Assembly (NCBI GenBank): GCA_001586965.3
Contig: LUCW03000961.1
Location: 1-50,471 of the forward strand
Direction of reading: 5' to 3'
Source of the DNA: Sphaeroforma sirkka
Taxonomy: Eukaryota; Opisthokonta; Ichthyosporea; Ichthyophonida
DNA length: 50,471 bases
Both the position numbers and the translations under genes were made by a program. Position 1 is the first letter of the stretch. The number at the start of each line of letters is the position of its first letter. The notes beneath the pieces were generated by a model. That model had not been told where the DNA came from. It saw only the letters and a program-made list of their open reading frames with translations, and did no database searches. Positions 1 through 10,869 of this stretch are shown piece by piece.

Positions 1-3000
1 GAAATTTTAAATTTTAAATTTTAAATTTTAAATTTTAAATTTTAAATTTTAAATTTTAAATTTTAAATTTTAAATTTTAAATTTTAAATTTTAAATTTTA
101 AATTTTAAATTTTAAATTTTAAATTTTAAATTTTAAATTTTAAATTTTAAATTTTAAATTTTAAATTTTAAATTTTAAATTTTAAATTTTAAATTTTAAA
201 TTTTAAATTTTAAATTTTAAATTTTAAATTTTAAATTTTAAATTTTAAATTTAAAATTTAAATTTTAAATTTTAAATTTTAAATTTTAAATTTTAAATTT
301 TAAATTTTAAATTTTAAATTTTAAATTTTAAATTTTAAATTTTAAATTTTAAATTTTAAATTTTAAATTTTAAATTTTAAATTTTAAATTTTAAATTTTA
401 AATTTTAAATTTTAAATTTTAAATTTTAAATTTTAAATTTTAAATTTTAAATTTTAAATTTTAAATTTTAAATTTTAAATTTTAAATTTTAAATTTTAAA
501 TTTTAAATTTTAAATTTTAAATTTTAAATTTTAAATTTTAAATTTTAAATTTTAAATTTTAAATTTTAAATTTTAAATTTTAAATTTTAAATTTTAAATT
601 TTAAATTTTAAATTTTAAATTTTAAATTTTAAATTTTAAATTTTAAATTTTAAATTTTAAATTTAAATTTTAAATTTTAAATTTTAAATTTTAAATTTTA
701 AATTTTAAATTTTAAATTTTAAATTTTAAATTTTAAATTTTAAATTTTAAATTTTAAATTTTAAATTTTAAATTTTAAATTTAAATTTTAAATTTTAAAT
801 TTTAAATTTTAAATTTTAAATTTTAAATTTTAAATTTTAAATTTTAAATAAATTTAAATTTTAAATTTTAAATTTTAAATTTTAAATTTTAATTTTAAAT
901 TTTAAATTTTAAATTTTAAATTTTAAATTTTAAATTTTAAATTTTAAATTTTAAATTTTAAATTTTAAATTTTAAATTTTAAATTTTAAATTTTAAATTT
1001 TAAATTTAATTTTAAATTTTAAATTTTAAATTTTAAATTTTAAATTTTAAATTTTAAATTTTAAATTTTAAATTTTAAATTTTAAATTTTAAATTTTAAA
1101 TTTTAAATTTTAAATTTTAAATTTTAAATTTTAAATTTTAATTTTAAATTTTAAATTTTAAATTTTAAATTTTAAATTTTAAATTTTAAATTTTAAATTT
1201 TAAATTTTAAATTTTAAATTTTAAATTTTTTTAAATTTTAAATTTTAAATTTTAAATTTTAAATTTAAATTTTAAATTTTAAATTTTAAATTTTAAATTT
1301 TAAATTTTAAATTTTAAATTTTAAATTTTAAATTTTAAATTTTAAATTTTTAAATTTAAATTTTAAATTTTAAATTTTAAATTTTAAATTTTAAATTTTA
1401 AATTTTAAATTTTAAATTTTAAATTTTAAATTTTAAATTTTAAATTTTAAATTTTAAATTTTAAATTTTAAATTTTAAATTTTAAATTTTAAATTTTAAA
1501 TTTTAAATTTTAAATTTTAAATTTTAAATTTTAAATTTAAATTTTAAATTTTAAATTTTAAATTTTAAATTTTAAATTTTAAATTTTAAATTTTAAATTT
1601 TAAATTTTAAATTTTAAATTTTAATTTAAATTTTAAATTTTAAATTTTAAATTTTAAATTTAAAATTTAAATTTTAAATTTTAAATTTTAAATTTTAAAT
1701 TTTAAATTTTAAATTTTAAATTTTAAATTTTAAATTTTAAATTTTAAATTTTAAATTTTAAATTTTAAATTTTAAATTTTAAATTTTAAATTTTAAATTT
1801 TAAATTTTAAATTTTATTTTAAATTTTAAATTTTAAATTTTAAATTTTAAATTTTAAATTTTAAATTTTAAATTTTAAATTTTAAATTTTAAATTTTAAA
1901 TTTTAAATTTTAAATTTTAAATTTTAAATTTTAAATTTTAAATTTTAAATTTTAAATTTTAAATTTTAAATTTTAAATTTTAAATTTTAAATTTTAAATT
2001 TTAAATTTTAAATTTTAAATTTTAAATTTTAAATTTTAAATTTTAAATTTTAAAATTTTAAATTTTAAATTTTAAATTTTAAATTTTAAATTTTAAATTT
2101 TAAATTTTAAATTTTAAATTTTAAATTTAAATTTTAAATTTTAAATTTTAAATTTTAAATTTTAAATTTTAAATTTTAAATTTTAAATTTTAAATTTTAA
2201 ATTTTAAATTTTAAATTTTAAATTTTAAATTTTAAATTTTAAATTTTAATTTTAAATTTTAAATTTTAAATTTTAAATTTTAAATTTTAAATTTTAAATT
2301 TTAAATTTTAAATTTTAAATTTTAAATTTTAAATTTTAAATTTTAAATTTTAAATTTTAAATTTTAAATTTAAAATTTTAAATTTTAAATTTTAAATTTT
2401 AAATTTTAAATTTTAAATTTTAAATTTTAAATTTTAAATTTTAAATTTTAAAATTTTAAATTTTAATTTTAAATTTTAAATTTTTTAAATTTTAAATTTT
2501 AAATTTTAAATTTTAAATTTTAAATTTTAAATTTTAAATTTTAAATTTTAAATTTTAAATTTTAAATTTTAAATTTTAAATTTTAAATTTTAAATTTTAA
2601 ATTTTAAATTTTAAATTTTAAATTTTAAATTTTAAATTTTAAATTTTAAATTTTAAATTTTAAATTTTAAATTTTAAATTTTAAATTTTAAATTTTAAAT
2701 TTTAAATTTTAAATTTTAAATTTTAAATTTTAAATTTTAAATTTTAAATTTTAAATTTTAAATTTTAAATTTTAAATTTTAAATTTTAAATTTTAAATTT
2801 TAAATTTTAAATTTTAAATTTTAAATTTTAAATTTTAAATTTTAAATTTTAAATTTTAAATTTTAAATTTTAAATTTTAAAAATTTAAATTTTAAATTTT
2901 AAATTTTAAATTTTAAATTTTAAATTTTTTAAATTTTAAATTTTAAATTTTAAATTTTAAATTTTAAATTTTAAATTTTAAATTTTAAATTTTAAATTTT

Positions 3001-3484
3001 AAATTTTAAATTTTAAATTTTAAATTTTAAATTTTAAATTTTAAATTTTAAATTTTAAATTTTAAATTTTAAATTTTAAATTTTAAATTTTAAATTTTAA
3101 ATTTTAAATTTTAAAATTTTAAATTTTAAATTTTAAATTTTAAATTTTAAATTTTAAATTTTAAATTTTAAAATTTTAAATTTTAAATTTTAAATTTTAA
3201 ATTTTAAATTTTAAATTTTAAATTTTAAATTTTAAATTTTAAATTTTAAATTTTAAATTTTAAATTTTAAATTTTAAATTTTTAAATTTTAAATTTTAAA
3301 TTTTAAATTTTAAATTTTAAATTTTAAATTTTAAATTTTAATTTTAAATTTAAATTTTAAATTTTAAATTTTAAATTTAAATTTTAAATTTTAAATTTTA
3401 AATTTTAAATTTTTAAATTTAAAATTTTAAATTTTAAATTTTAAATTTTTTTAAATTTTAAATTTTAAATTTTAAAATTTTAAA
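1..3484. repeat. (TTTTAAA)n 7-bp satellite, C-less version of the telomeric repeat
   Basis: An almost unbroken array of the 7-bp unit TTTTAAA, roughly 490 units, fills the left end of the window. Scattered units gain or lose one to three A or T (for example near 250, 660, 850, 1228, 2480 and 2880). No C or G occurs after the first base until about 3485. The unit equals the telomeric CCCTAAA found downstream with its three C changed to T, and the period is the same. It lies on the chromosome-end side of real telomeric repeats and telomere-linked LINEs. The array itself is seen directly; origin from decayed telomeric DNA is inference. An assembly artefact cannot be excluded. Confidence 0.95.
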
Positions 3485-3537
3485 CTCCTAAACTTCCTAA
3501 ATTTTAAATCCTAAATTTTAAACCCTAAAACCCTAAA
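3485..3537. repeat. Junction between the TTTTAAA array and CCCTAAA telomeric repeats
   Basis: Within about 50 bases the array passes through units such as CTCCTAAA, TTCCTAAA, TTTTAAA, TCCTAAA and TTTTAAA, and ends in CCCTAAAA twice. Units with zero, two and three C lie side by side, so the two arrays are versions of one repeat and not unrelated neighbours. Confidence 0.85.
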
Positions 3538-3544
3538 AAAAATT

Positions 3545-4442
3545 TTACACTTTAACCAGCTGGTGTACTTGCACAAAACCCATTTACCCTGGGTAATTGC
3601 TGAACTGTGTGTTTAAGTGCCACGGTTCATGACCACAATAGTACACACTCTCCTCGTAGACTCAGAACACCCACAGAACGATTATATATTTGGCCTTCGT
3701 TGAACCGCAGACGTCGTTTTGAACAAGCCCACAGAACACTGTGGCTAGATAACCCGCAAATGGACTTCAACACACTACATCCATCCAGAGGCTAGCGCCT
3801 ATATAGCGGCGCCCCAGCACTGGACACGCAAACTTTGAACCACCACATACACCCCTGTTTGACATTGACCAGGACTTAGTAGACAATGACATCCCAATAG
3901 ACATTACACTATCCTACATATGTAGTAGCGTGACTCCGCCTGACTTTGATCAGACGCTGGCGAATATGCCTGCGACAAATATGCATTGACCTGAAGTTGA
4001 ATAGCACATATATCAACGAACACAGCGCGATGAAACGCCCCCCGCCCCGCCACATTTTCCTCCCTGAATGCCTACCGGCAGGCACAGTCGCACATCGCGA
4101 CCCGGTGAATGTGGTAGTGAGTATGATACACTGGTGAGCCACTGTATCATACCTCATATTCAATGAAACGATATGCATATCTGCCACAGCTTACTCACAG
4201 ACTCTGTGTCAATCCAGTTACGGTAGTCAAACGCCCACACCACTAACAAAACTACAGCCAAAGAAAACAACTCAACAAGTACAACAACCACAGACCGCAC
4301 GAGACTCAGCCCCTAGATAGTCCAGTTCGCCCTCCCCTGAAAAGCAGGGTCACGGGAACTGCCAACACCTGCTGGTAGCACACAAGTCCACCCCGGACAT
4401 CAGGCATTGTATATAGCAATAGCGTGTAAACAAATAAAGGTA
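3545..4442 (+). mobile_element. LINE copy A: 5'-truncated, ORF2 C-terminus and 3' UTR
   Basis: This copy aligns with the last ~890 bases of the long copy at 5.6-9.8 kb. Homology starts near the CCAGCTGGTGTACTTGCAC motif (8891 in the long copy) and runs through the ORF2 C-terminal region and the 3' UTR to the terminal AATAAAGGTA. It is nearly identical to the long copy apart from small insertions and deletions, several of which break the ORF2 frame, so it makes no protein. The 3' end passes straight into CCTAAACCC repeats at 4443. The 5' truncation is typical of incomplete target-primed reverse transcription. Confidence 0.85.
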
Positions 4443-4648
4443 CCTAAACCCTAAACCCTAAACCCTAAACCCTAAAACCCTAAAACCCTAAACCCTAAAA
4501 AACCCTAAAACCCTAAAACCCTAAAACCCAAAAACCCCTAAACCCTAAACCCTAAACCCTAAACCCTAAAACCCTAAAACCCTAAAACCCAAAACCCTAA
4601 AACCCTAAAAACCCTAAAACCCTAAAAAACCTTAAAACCCTAAAACCC
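4443..4648. repeat. Telomeric-type CCCTAAA/CCCTAAAA array between LINE copies A and B
   Basis: About 27 units of CCCTAAA mixed with 8-bp CCCTAAAA and a few variants (CCCAAAA, CCTTAAAA). On this strand the C-rich sequence reads left to right, so the TTTAGGG strand points its 3' end to the left, which makes the left side the chromosome-end side. Confidence 0.92.
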
Positions 4649-5509
4649 GGACCGATAGAACCAAACATACTCATAGAAAAAGTGTTTCCAGTGCCGCGTT
4701 TCATGACTACTGTAGTTCATACGTTACGTGTAAATGGTGCACACCCAGGCAATGAATTTATTTGGCCATCACTGGCTAGTATAGATCGTGGCCAGCAACC
4801 CAATAGAGTACTGTGGATTGATAATCCGCAAATAGATTTCAATACGCTTCACCCAGAGGCAGCAGCGTACATAATCACACCACAGTATTGGAAACGCACG
4901 CTACCCCACCACCACATTCACCCCCTGTTCGATATAGATCAGGATTTAGAAAACAACATCCCAATAGATATCACTCTCTCCTATATCACTAGCAGTCTAG
5001 ATCCACCTGATTTTACCAAGTGTTGGCAAATATGCCTACGACAGATTTGCATTGACTTGAAGCTGAATAGCAATTGTATCAACAAACATCCTGCTATGAA
5101 ACGCCCACCTCCTAGAACAAATCCGCCTTAAGCGCCTACCGGCAGACACAGCTGCAAATTGCAACCCGGTGATGCGGTAGTGAGTCCGAGACAGTAGTGC
5201 CGCTACTGGTCTCTCTCTCATATTCAGTAATACGAAACGCAAATCGGTCATAGTATATTCTCAGCACTTGTTTCCAACCAGTTAGGATTTACAAACTACT
5301 ACTAAAACAACCCATAGAACTACATACCCAAAGAAACCAAGCCACATAGCAAACTCAACGCAGCGCAACAACTCAGCCATTAGACAGTTCAGTTAGCCTC
5401 TACCTGAGAAAACAGGGATTAAGGCACAAACTGCGACACCTGCCGGCCGCCACAGGTCTTCGGACACAAGCCATTGTATATAGCAATAGCGTGTAAACAA
5501 ATAAAGGTA
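4649..5509 (+). mobile_element. LINE copy B: 5'-truncated, diverged subfamily
   Basis: A second short copy with the same layout: an open ORF2 C-terminal segment (4682-5131, about 149 codons, PVPRFMTT at its start and MKRPPPR near its end) and a 3' UTR ending in the same AATAAAGGTA followed by CCTAAAA repeats. It differs from copies A and C at many codons (IDNPQIDFNTLHPEAAAY here versus LDNPQMDFNTLHPEASAY) while the frame stays open. That pattern fits a separate, once-active subfamily rather than simple decay. The UTR core and terminus are conserved across all three copies. Confidence 0.85.
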
Positions 5510-5550
5510 CCTAAAACCCTAAAACCCTAAAACCCTAAAACCCTTAAACC
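5510..5550. repeat. CCCTAAAA telomeric repeats between LINE copies B and C
   Basis: About five CCCTAAAA units, ending in CCCTTAAACC and then a run of 14 A (5551-5564) directly before the 5' end of the next LINE copy. The A run may be part of ORF1 or filler made at the 5' junction. Confidence 0.85.
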
Positions 5551-5565
5551 AAAAAAAAAAAAAAT

Positions 5566-5826
5566 ACTAATTCGTCCTCAAGAAACCCCAAACGAATTAT
5601 AATTAGTGGAGACGAAGCAAATAGAAACACAGTTAAAGCTAGAATCGAAAATTCAAGCGATGATGAACACACCGACGAAGTCTCAGAGCACTATATGTCA
5701 GATGACGAAATAGCGTCAGTCTTAGGCGATAGTTCGAAATCCCCACAAATATCTAATGCAGAAACAGAGAAAGAGCTTGCTGCATTCAAACAAAACCGAA
5801 CCACTAGTAAGACGAAATCGCAATGA
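5566..5826 (+). CDS. LINE ORF1, C-terminal end only
   Basis: An open frame of about 86 codons runs from the 5' truncation point to the TGA at 5824-5826. The visible protein is polar and acidic (SSDDEHTDEVSEHYMSDDE) with no zinc knuckle in the remaining part. It ends in a lysine/threonine-rich stretch and overlaps the ORF2 start by four bases. ORF1 of related LINEs encodes a nucleic-acid-binding, Gag-like protein; too little is left here to show that. Confidence 0.6.
   Translation, partial: TNSSSRNPKRIIISGDEANRNTVKARIENSSDDEHTDEVSEHYMSDDEIASVLGDSSKSPQISNAETEKELAAFKQNRTTSKTKSQ
5823..5826 (+). promoter_or_regulatory. ATGA overlap of ORF1 stop and ORF2 start
   Basis: The ORF2 ATG (5823-5825) and the ORF1 TGA (5824-5826) share the four bases ATGA. 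Such overlaps are known in SART1-type LINEs, where ORF2 is made by termination-reinitiation. The overlap is seen directly; its use in translation is inference. Confidence 0.7.
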
Positions 5827-8800
5827 GTGACATTCTCGTGTATTATGTCAACCTAAACTCACTGAAAAACACACAAGCACAATACAGAGCAATACGTAAA
5901 CTATGCAGTCAATGTGACGCCCTATGTTTAGTAGAGACGTGGGGCTACACAGACCGCCTCAATGAAGTTTGCAATGAAAGTAATACCAACCTTATCTATG
6001 CGTCACCCCCATCTAGTAGTATACACCGTGGTGGTAGAAACAACGGTGTAGCCTTAATAAGTAGACATAGCTCCAATGATTTCAAACTACATGCACAAAG
6101 CCAATACTTTGTAGCATTTACCTTTCGCATGGTCACCATAGCATGTGTCTACTTAGCACCACACCTAGGAAATGACGTATACAAAACTTTAATGGCACTC
6201 AACTGCAAACCTCATGTGCTAGTTGGAGATATGAATTTCCGCGATACAGAATATAATGACTTCCTCATTAAATATCCTGACCGTAGAAAATCTATCGAAT
6301 ACTATACTCAGCTACACCAAATGGACCATATAACACCAAACCAATCAGCAAACATACGTGTTGATCACGTCTACGCTCAATCACGTACGAGAACACTGCT
6401 CACACTCATCAAAGCCGCAGACATTTCACTCAAAACCGATCATGAATGGGTGTTTTCACTCAACATTCAATCACCAGACATACAACACCCCAGTACTATG
6501 CCTACATCCATAGAATGTATGCCAGCACACGGGTACAACAGATACCGAATTCGAACTTATAATTGCAACAACCCGCGCTACGCAAATACCTTTCGAGCAA
6601 GAATAAGAGCTAACTCTAAGTCATGGCTACGACTTATCCAGAATGCAAATCAAGACAAAATCACATCAGTATATGATACGATAGTTAACAAGCTATGGAA
6701 AGTAGCACAAGGCACATTCTACGGTTACTATCTGGAAAACAACCCCACAGATCCCACACACCATTGCGCTACCGAGCGTATCCATAATACCACCATTGTG
6801 AAATTATTCACTAAACAAAAGAAATCACTGTCCAAACAACCATCAATACCCAACACAACAGAACCAACAGCACACATCATTAGCTCATTCCTGCAAAAGC
6901 TGTTTAACCAGAAAATACCTTACAAAATACCAGAAGAAACCCATACTGAATTCATACCTCTCGACCAAGATATCTTCACCACCGCACATATCATGCAAGC
7001 CATACTAGCATATGATAGCCGGAAGGGCTCCGGCCCGGACGGAATACATATTGATATTCTCAAAGCAGCTATCGAAGTCTATCCCATAGGACACGATCAG
7101 GAGGGTAAAACCAAATCCCAAGTCACCAATTCTTAAAGTCCTCAATTACCTGTTCAACAAGATACTACATACGGGTAACGTGCCGTCAGCCTGGCTGTGC
7201 ACGCTTATCGTGCCCATTCCCAAAACTGAGGTACCCACAGGGCCAGAATTCTTTCGACCTATAACGCTCACACAGATACTGCGTCGTATCTTTCAAATAG
7301 TACTGCTGAGTTACATGAATCAGCTGTCTGCCTTTAAAAAACACATAGCAGACAAGGCGGGTTCAAATCAGGCTACTCTTGCTTCACACACGCCCTCACG
7401 CTACACGAATACATCAATCAATCTAGCCCTACAGCCCAACACACCCACCAGGTATTCCTGGACATTAAGAAAGCATATGACTCAGTCAAACTTGACCGCC
7501 TCTGGCGCCTTCTACACAATCGACGGGTACCCACCCCATTGATCACCCTCTTCCAAAACATGTACCATAATGTAGTGTCTCGTATTACATATCAACAAGT
7601 CCTCGGGCCTATATTCACACGTGCTCATGGTCTAACTCAGGGTGATCCAATCACCCCCACACTCTTCAACATATACATTGACCCGCTACTTGATAGCCTT
7701 GCTAAAGTCGACCCCGAGGCTTCCTTGGCTGGGTCGACGACCTAGCATTATACAACCGCGATCACACCAAGTTGCAACTAGGCCTCAACCATGCTTATGT
7801 ATGGGGCAAACGCTCCGGTGTTGAATTCCACCCAAAGAAATCGATATATATATGTAGCACCGCAAAATCCCAAACTAGCACACAAGTTCATGCTCGGACT
7901 GAATGGTATAGATGCACACCCCACTGCTAGATACTTGGGATTCCCTATGGGACCCAAGGGAATAGACATTGTACAAATGTTGGAAACACGCATCAATACT
8001 CTGAATGAATCCATAAGCCACAGCGGCCCCTTGGCTTCCGATCTGGGACCCACCTACACCCACACAACAAGCTCATGATCTTCCGAGTATTTATACTCTC
8101 CAAAATCACTTACGGTCTTGCTCTCATCCCACTATCACACTACTCACTCACATCACAAATCAATACACAACTCGACAAGCTCGATACCGTAATCCATAAG
8201 GCCTCTGGATACATTCTTTCCACTGCCGCACACAAAAAGACCCCAACAAAAGCCACACCAACTATGCTGAAACAAATTCAGTTCTGTGGACTCCTCAACG
8301 CACGGGCATTATGCACTTGGCAGTGCGTGAGTCTTATAAATCATATAACTCGTATGTCACACAGAAATCCTCTACAGGAATATATCTGGGCAAACAAGCA
8401 ACCATATTCACCCCTATGAGACTCACTATGCTCGCTCGCGAGAACATACTTCACTACCCTCCGTTCATAACATACAGGAAACTGAAACAAGCATACACAA
8501 ACAGAAAACCAAACAAAAGGAAAGCGCACTACACCGACAAGCGGCTCGCGAACTCCGATTTGGACTCATCTACCCAGGCGAGAAAGAGCGGTACCGACTC
8601 GACACGCCACTCGAACATCACAGCTTCAGCAGTCTCTTATTCAGAGTACCAACGATCGTCGCACTGTACGTCACGAACAGGTATATGTTCACGCTAGAAA
8701 AGACCCCGGCAGGTCTCACATGCATTGGCTGCAGCAAAACACCTTTCACCACATCACACTTCAAGTGTCCCCTCGTGCTGCCCTACATGTCCAAACTCAT

Positions 8801-9395
8801 CTCACCAAAGAAAGAGATTGTAGTTGATAGCAACTTACTTGACGCCCTTAGCACCCGTAAGCGCTACACAGACATGCTCACACTACACGACCAGCTGGTG
8901 TACTTGCACAAAGGACCCATACCACCCCAAGTACTGCTGAACTGTGTGTTCCCAGTGCCACGGTTCATGACCACAATAGTACACACTCTCCTCGTAGACT
9001 CAGAACACCCACAGAACGATTATACTTGGCCTTCGTTAGACCGCAGACGTCGTTTCGAACAAGCCCACAGAACACTGTGGCTAGATAACCCGCAAATGGA
9101 CTTCAACACACTACATCCAGAGGCTAGCGCCTATATAGCGGCGCCCCAGCACTGGACACGCAAACTCCCGAACCACCACATACACCCCCTGTTTGACATT
9201 GACCAGGACTTAGACAATGACATCCCAATAGACATTACACTATCCTACATATGTAGTAGCGTGACTCCGCCTGACTTGATCAGACGCTGGCGAATATGCC
9301 TGCGACAAATATGCATTGACCTGAAGTTGAATAGCACATATAACAACGAACACAGCGCGATGAAACGCCCCCCGCCCCGCCCACACCCTCCCTGA
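5823..9395 (+). pseudogene. LINE ORF2: APE endonuclease, reverse transcriptase, CCHC knuckle (broken)
   Basis: The first 437 codons (5823-7136) are open and hold an APE-type endonuclease: NLNSL near the start, VETW about residue 38, GVALIS about 80, GDMNFRD about 137, RVDHVYA about 185 and TDHEWV about 209. The reverse transcriptase begins in the same frame (GSGPDGIHIDILKAA). It then continues across several frames: AWLCTLIVPIPK and FRPITLTQ near 7190-7265, QGDPITPTLFNIYIDPLLD near 7640-7700, WVDDLALYN near 7731-7757, and GFPMGPKG near 7940. WVDD holds the catalytic aspartate pair. A CIGC...H..C knuckle lies near 8713-8770, followed by an open C-terminal segment ending MKRPPPRPHPP. At least four frame changes break the polymerase, so the copy cannot make full ORF2 protein. 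Confidence 0.85.
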
Positions 9396-9768
9396 ATGCC
9401 TACCGGCAGGCACAGTCGCACATCGCGACCCGGTGATGCGGTAGTGAGTATGATACACTGGTGAGCCACTGTATCATACCTCATATTCAATGAAACGATA
9501 TGCATATCTGTCACAGCTTACTCACAGACTCTGTGTCAATCCAGTTACGGTTGTCAAACACCCACACCACTAACAAAACTACAGCCAAAGAAAACAACTC
9601 AACAAGTACAACAACCACAGACCGAAAACGACTCAGCCCCTAGACAGTCCAGTTCGCCCTCCCCTGAAAAGCAGGGTCACGGGAACTGCCAACACCTGCC
9701 GGTAGCCACAAGTCCACCCCGGACATCAGGCATTGTATATAGCAATAGCGTGTAAACAAATAAAGGTA

Positions 9769-9806
9769 CCTAAACCCTAAACCCTAAAACCCTAAAACCC
9801 TAAAAC
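9769..9806. repeat. CCCTAAA repeats at the centromere-side edge of the LINE array
   Basis: About five CCCTAAA/CCCTAAAA units follow LINE copy C and mark the end of the telomere-like block. Unique AT-rich DNA begins with CATAACTC. Confidence 0.9.
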
Positions 9807-10869
9807 ATAACTCAAAACATATTTTTATTAAAAATTTATTTGTCACAGAAGGATCGATTATTATAATTATTAATAAAAAAATAATATAATTTTAGACGAT
9901 ATAACATGTAGATAGAATACTCTAGGCGTGCATTGAAATATTAGCGTTGTTGCTATTGAAAATGTGGTTCAATAATGAGAAAGAAGACATGTCAATATAC
10001 GTGATACGATAAAGTATTTATACAAGGTATAAAGCATTACGTGTCAACACATATATACCACCTATCAAGGATCGTGATATGTAATTCACAAGGGAGTGAA
10101 CCACCACATACTATACGTGTACGAGCTGATATACAACAGAACAGAAATACGCTTGTAATAAGCCCGTGCTACGGAGGAAATACAAATATATACGATAACA
10201 TACATGTTCGCCTTTTGACAATATGCAGAGGTCTGAGCAGACCTTTGACATATGACCATATTGTTGATAACACAAATTAGCACGGGGTAAGGTTGGTTGC
10301 GGAGCAGCGTCTATATCGGACCGAAAATTACTATAACGATACTTACAAGGCATACACTACATATAACGACATGTATGAATTATAATTGTTACACAAGTGA
10401 CGACAAGCCTTAAACATGTACATTTCTTTATGTATAGGTTAAAATCTGCATGTAGCATTTGACCCACATATTTTGACGCTTAGCGACGTATGCATCTAAT
10501 ATATTGATAAAGTGTAAACACATTACTCAATTTGAACCATAAATCAACGCAAAAAACCGACGGGACTCATTCGATGTTGGATATGTGTATACGGTCTACA
10601 AGAAAACAGCAAAAGTGTCTAGACATCTAACCACATGGTAAAAATGTGTTTAGATATCTAATCACATGGCTACATAAATTGACAGACATACAGCATGCTT
10701 TTAATGAGCACATACATATAGGTTGTATAAACACGTACATTTCAAGTACACGGTTATTTTTCAGTAATATATGAGTCGACATACTTGAACACTTACGCGC
10801 GGGTAAAAGATCTTTTTTTTTGTAAAAGAGCCTTAACACTAAATGCTTTATCTGATATTACCAGCTCAG
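9807..10869. other. AT-rich subtelomeric spacer, no gene seen
   Basis: About 1.06 kb of AT-rich DNA with only short, unsupported open frames and no recognised motif or repeat array. It separates the telomere-like block from the first host gene, whose 3' end is at 10870. Confidence 0.6.

Larger units (their letters stand above)
5551..9768 (+). mobile_element. LINE copy C: longest telomere-associated non-LTR retrotransposon
   Basis: An element of about 4.2 kb with the order: ORF1 end, ATGA overlap, ORF2 with APE-type endonuclease, reverse transcriptase, CCHC-like knuckle, C-terminal domain, then a roughly 370-base 3' UTR ending AATAAAGGTA. It is truncated at the 5' end inside ORF1. There are no long terminal repeats. 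The 3' end joins CCTAAACCC repeats with no poly(A) tail, as in copies A and B, which points to telomeric repeats as the target. By layout it resembles the two-ORF APE-endonuclease telomeric LINEs of insects (SART/TRAS), but clade placement needs a tree. Reverse-transcriptase frameshifts make it inactive as sequenced. Confidence 0.9.

Noticed and set aside
3545-9768. LTR retrotransposon or Penelope-like element at the telomere
   Set aside because: No terminal repeats, integrase, protease or GIY-YIG motif; an APE-type endonuclease and two-ORF layout identify a LINE.
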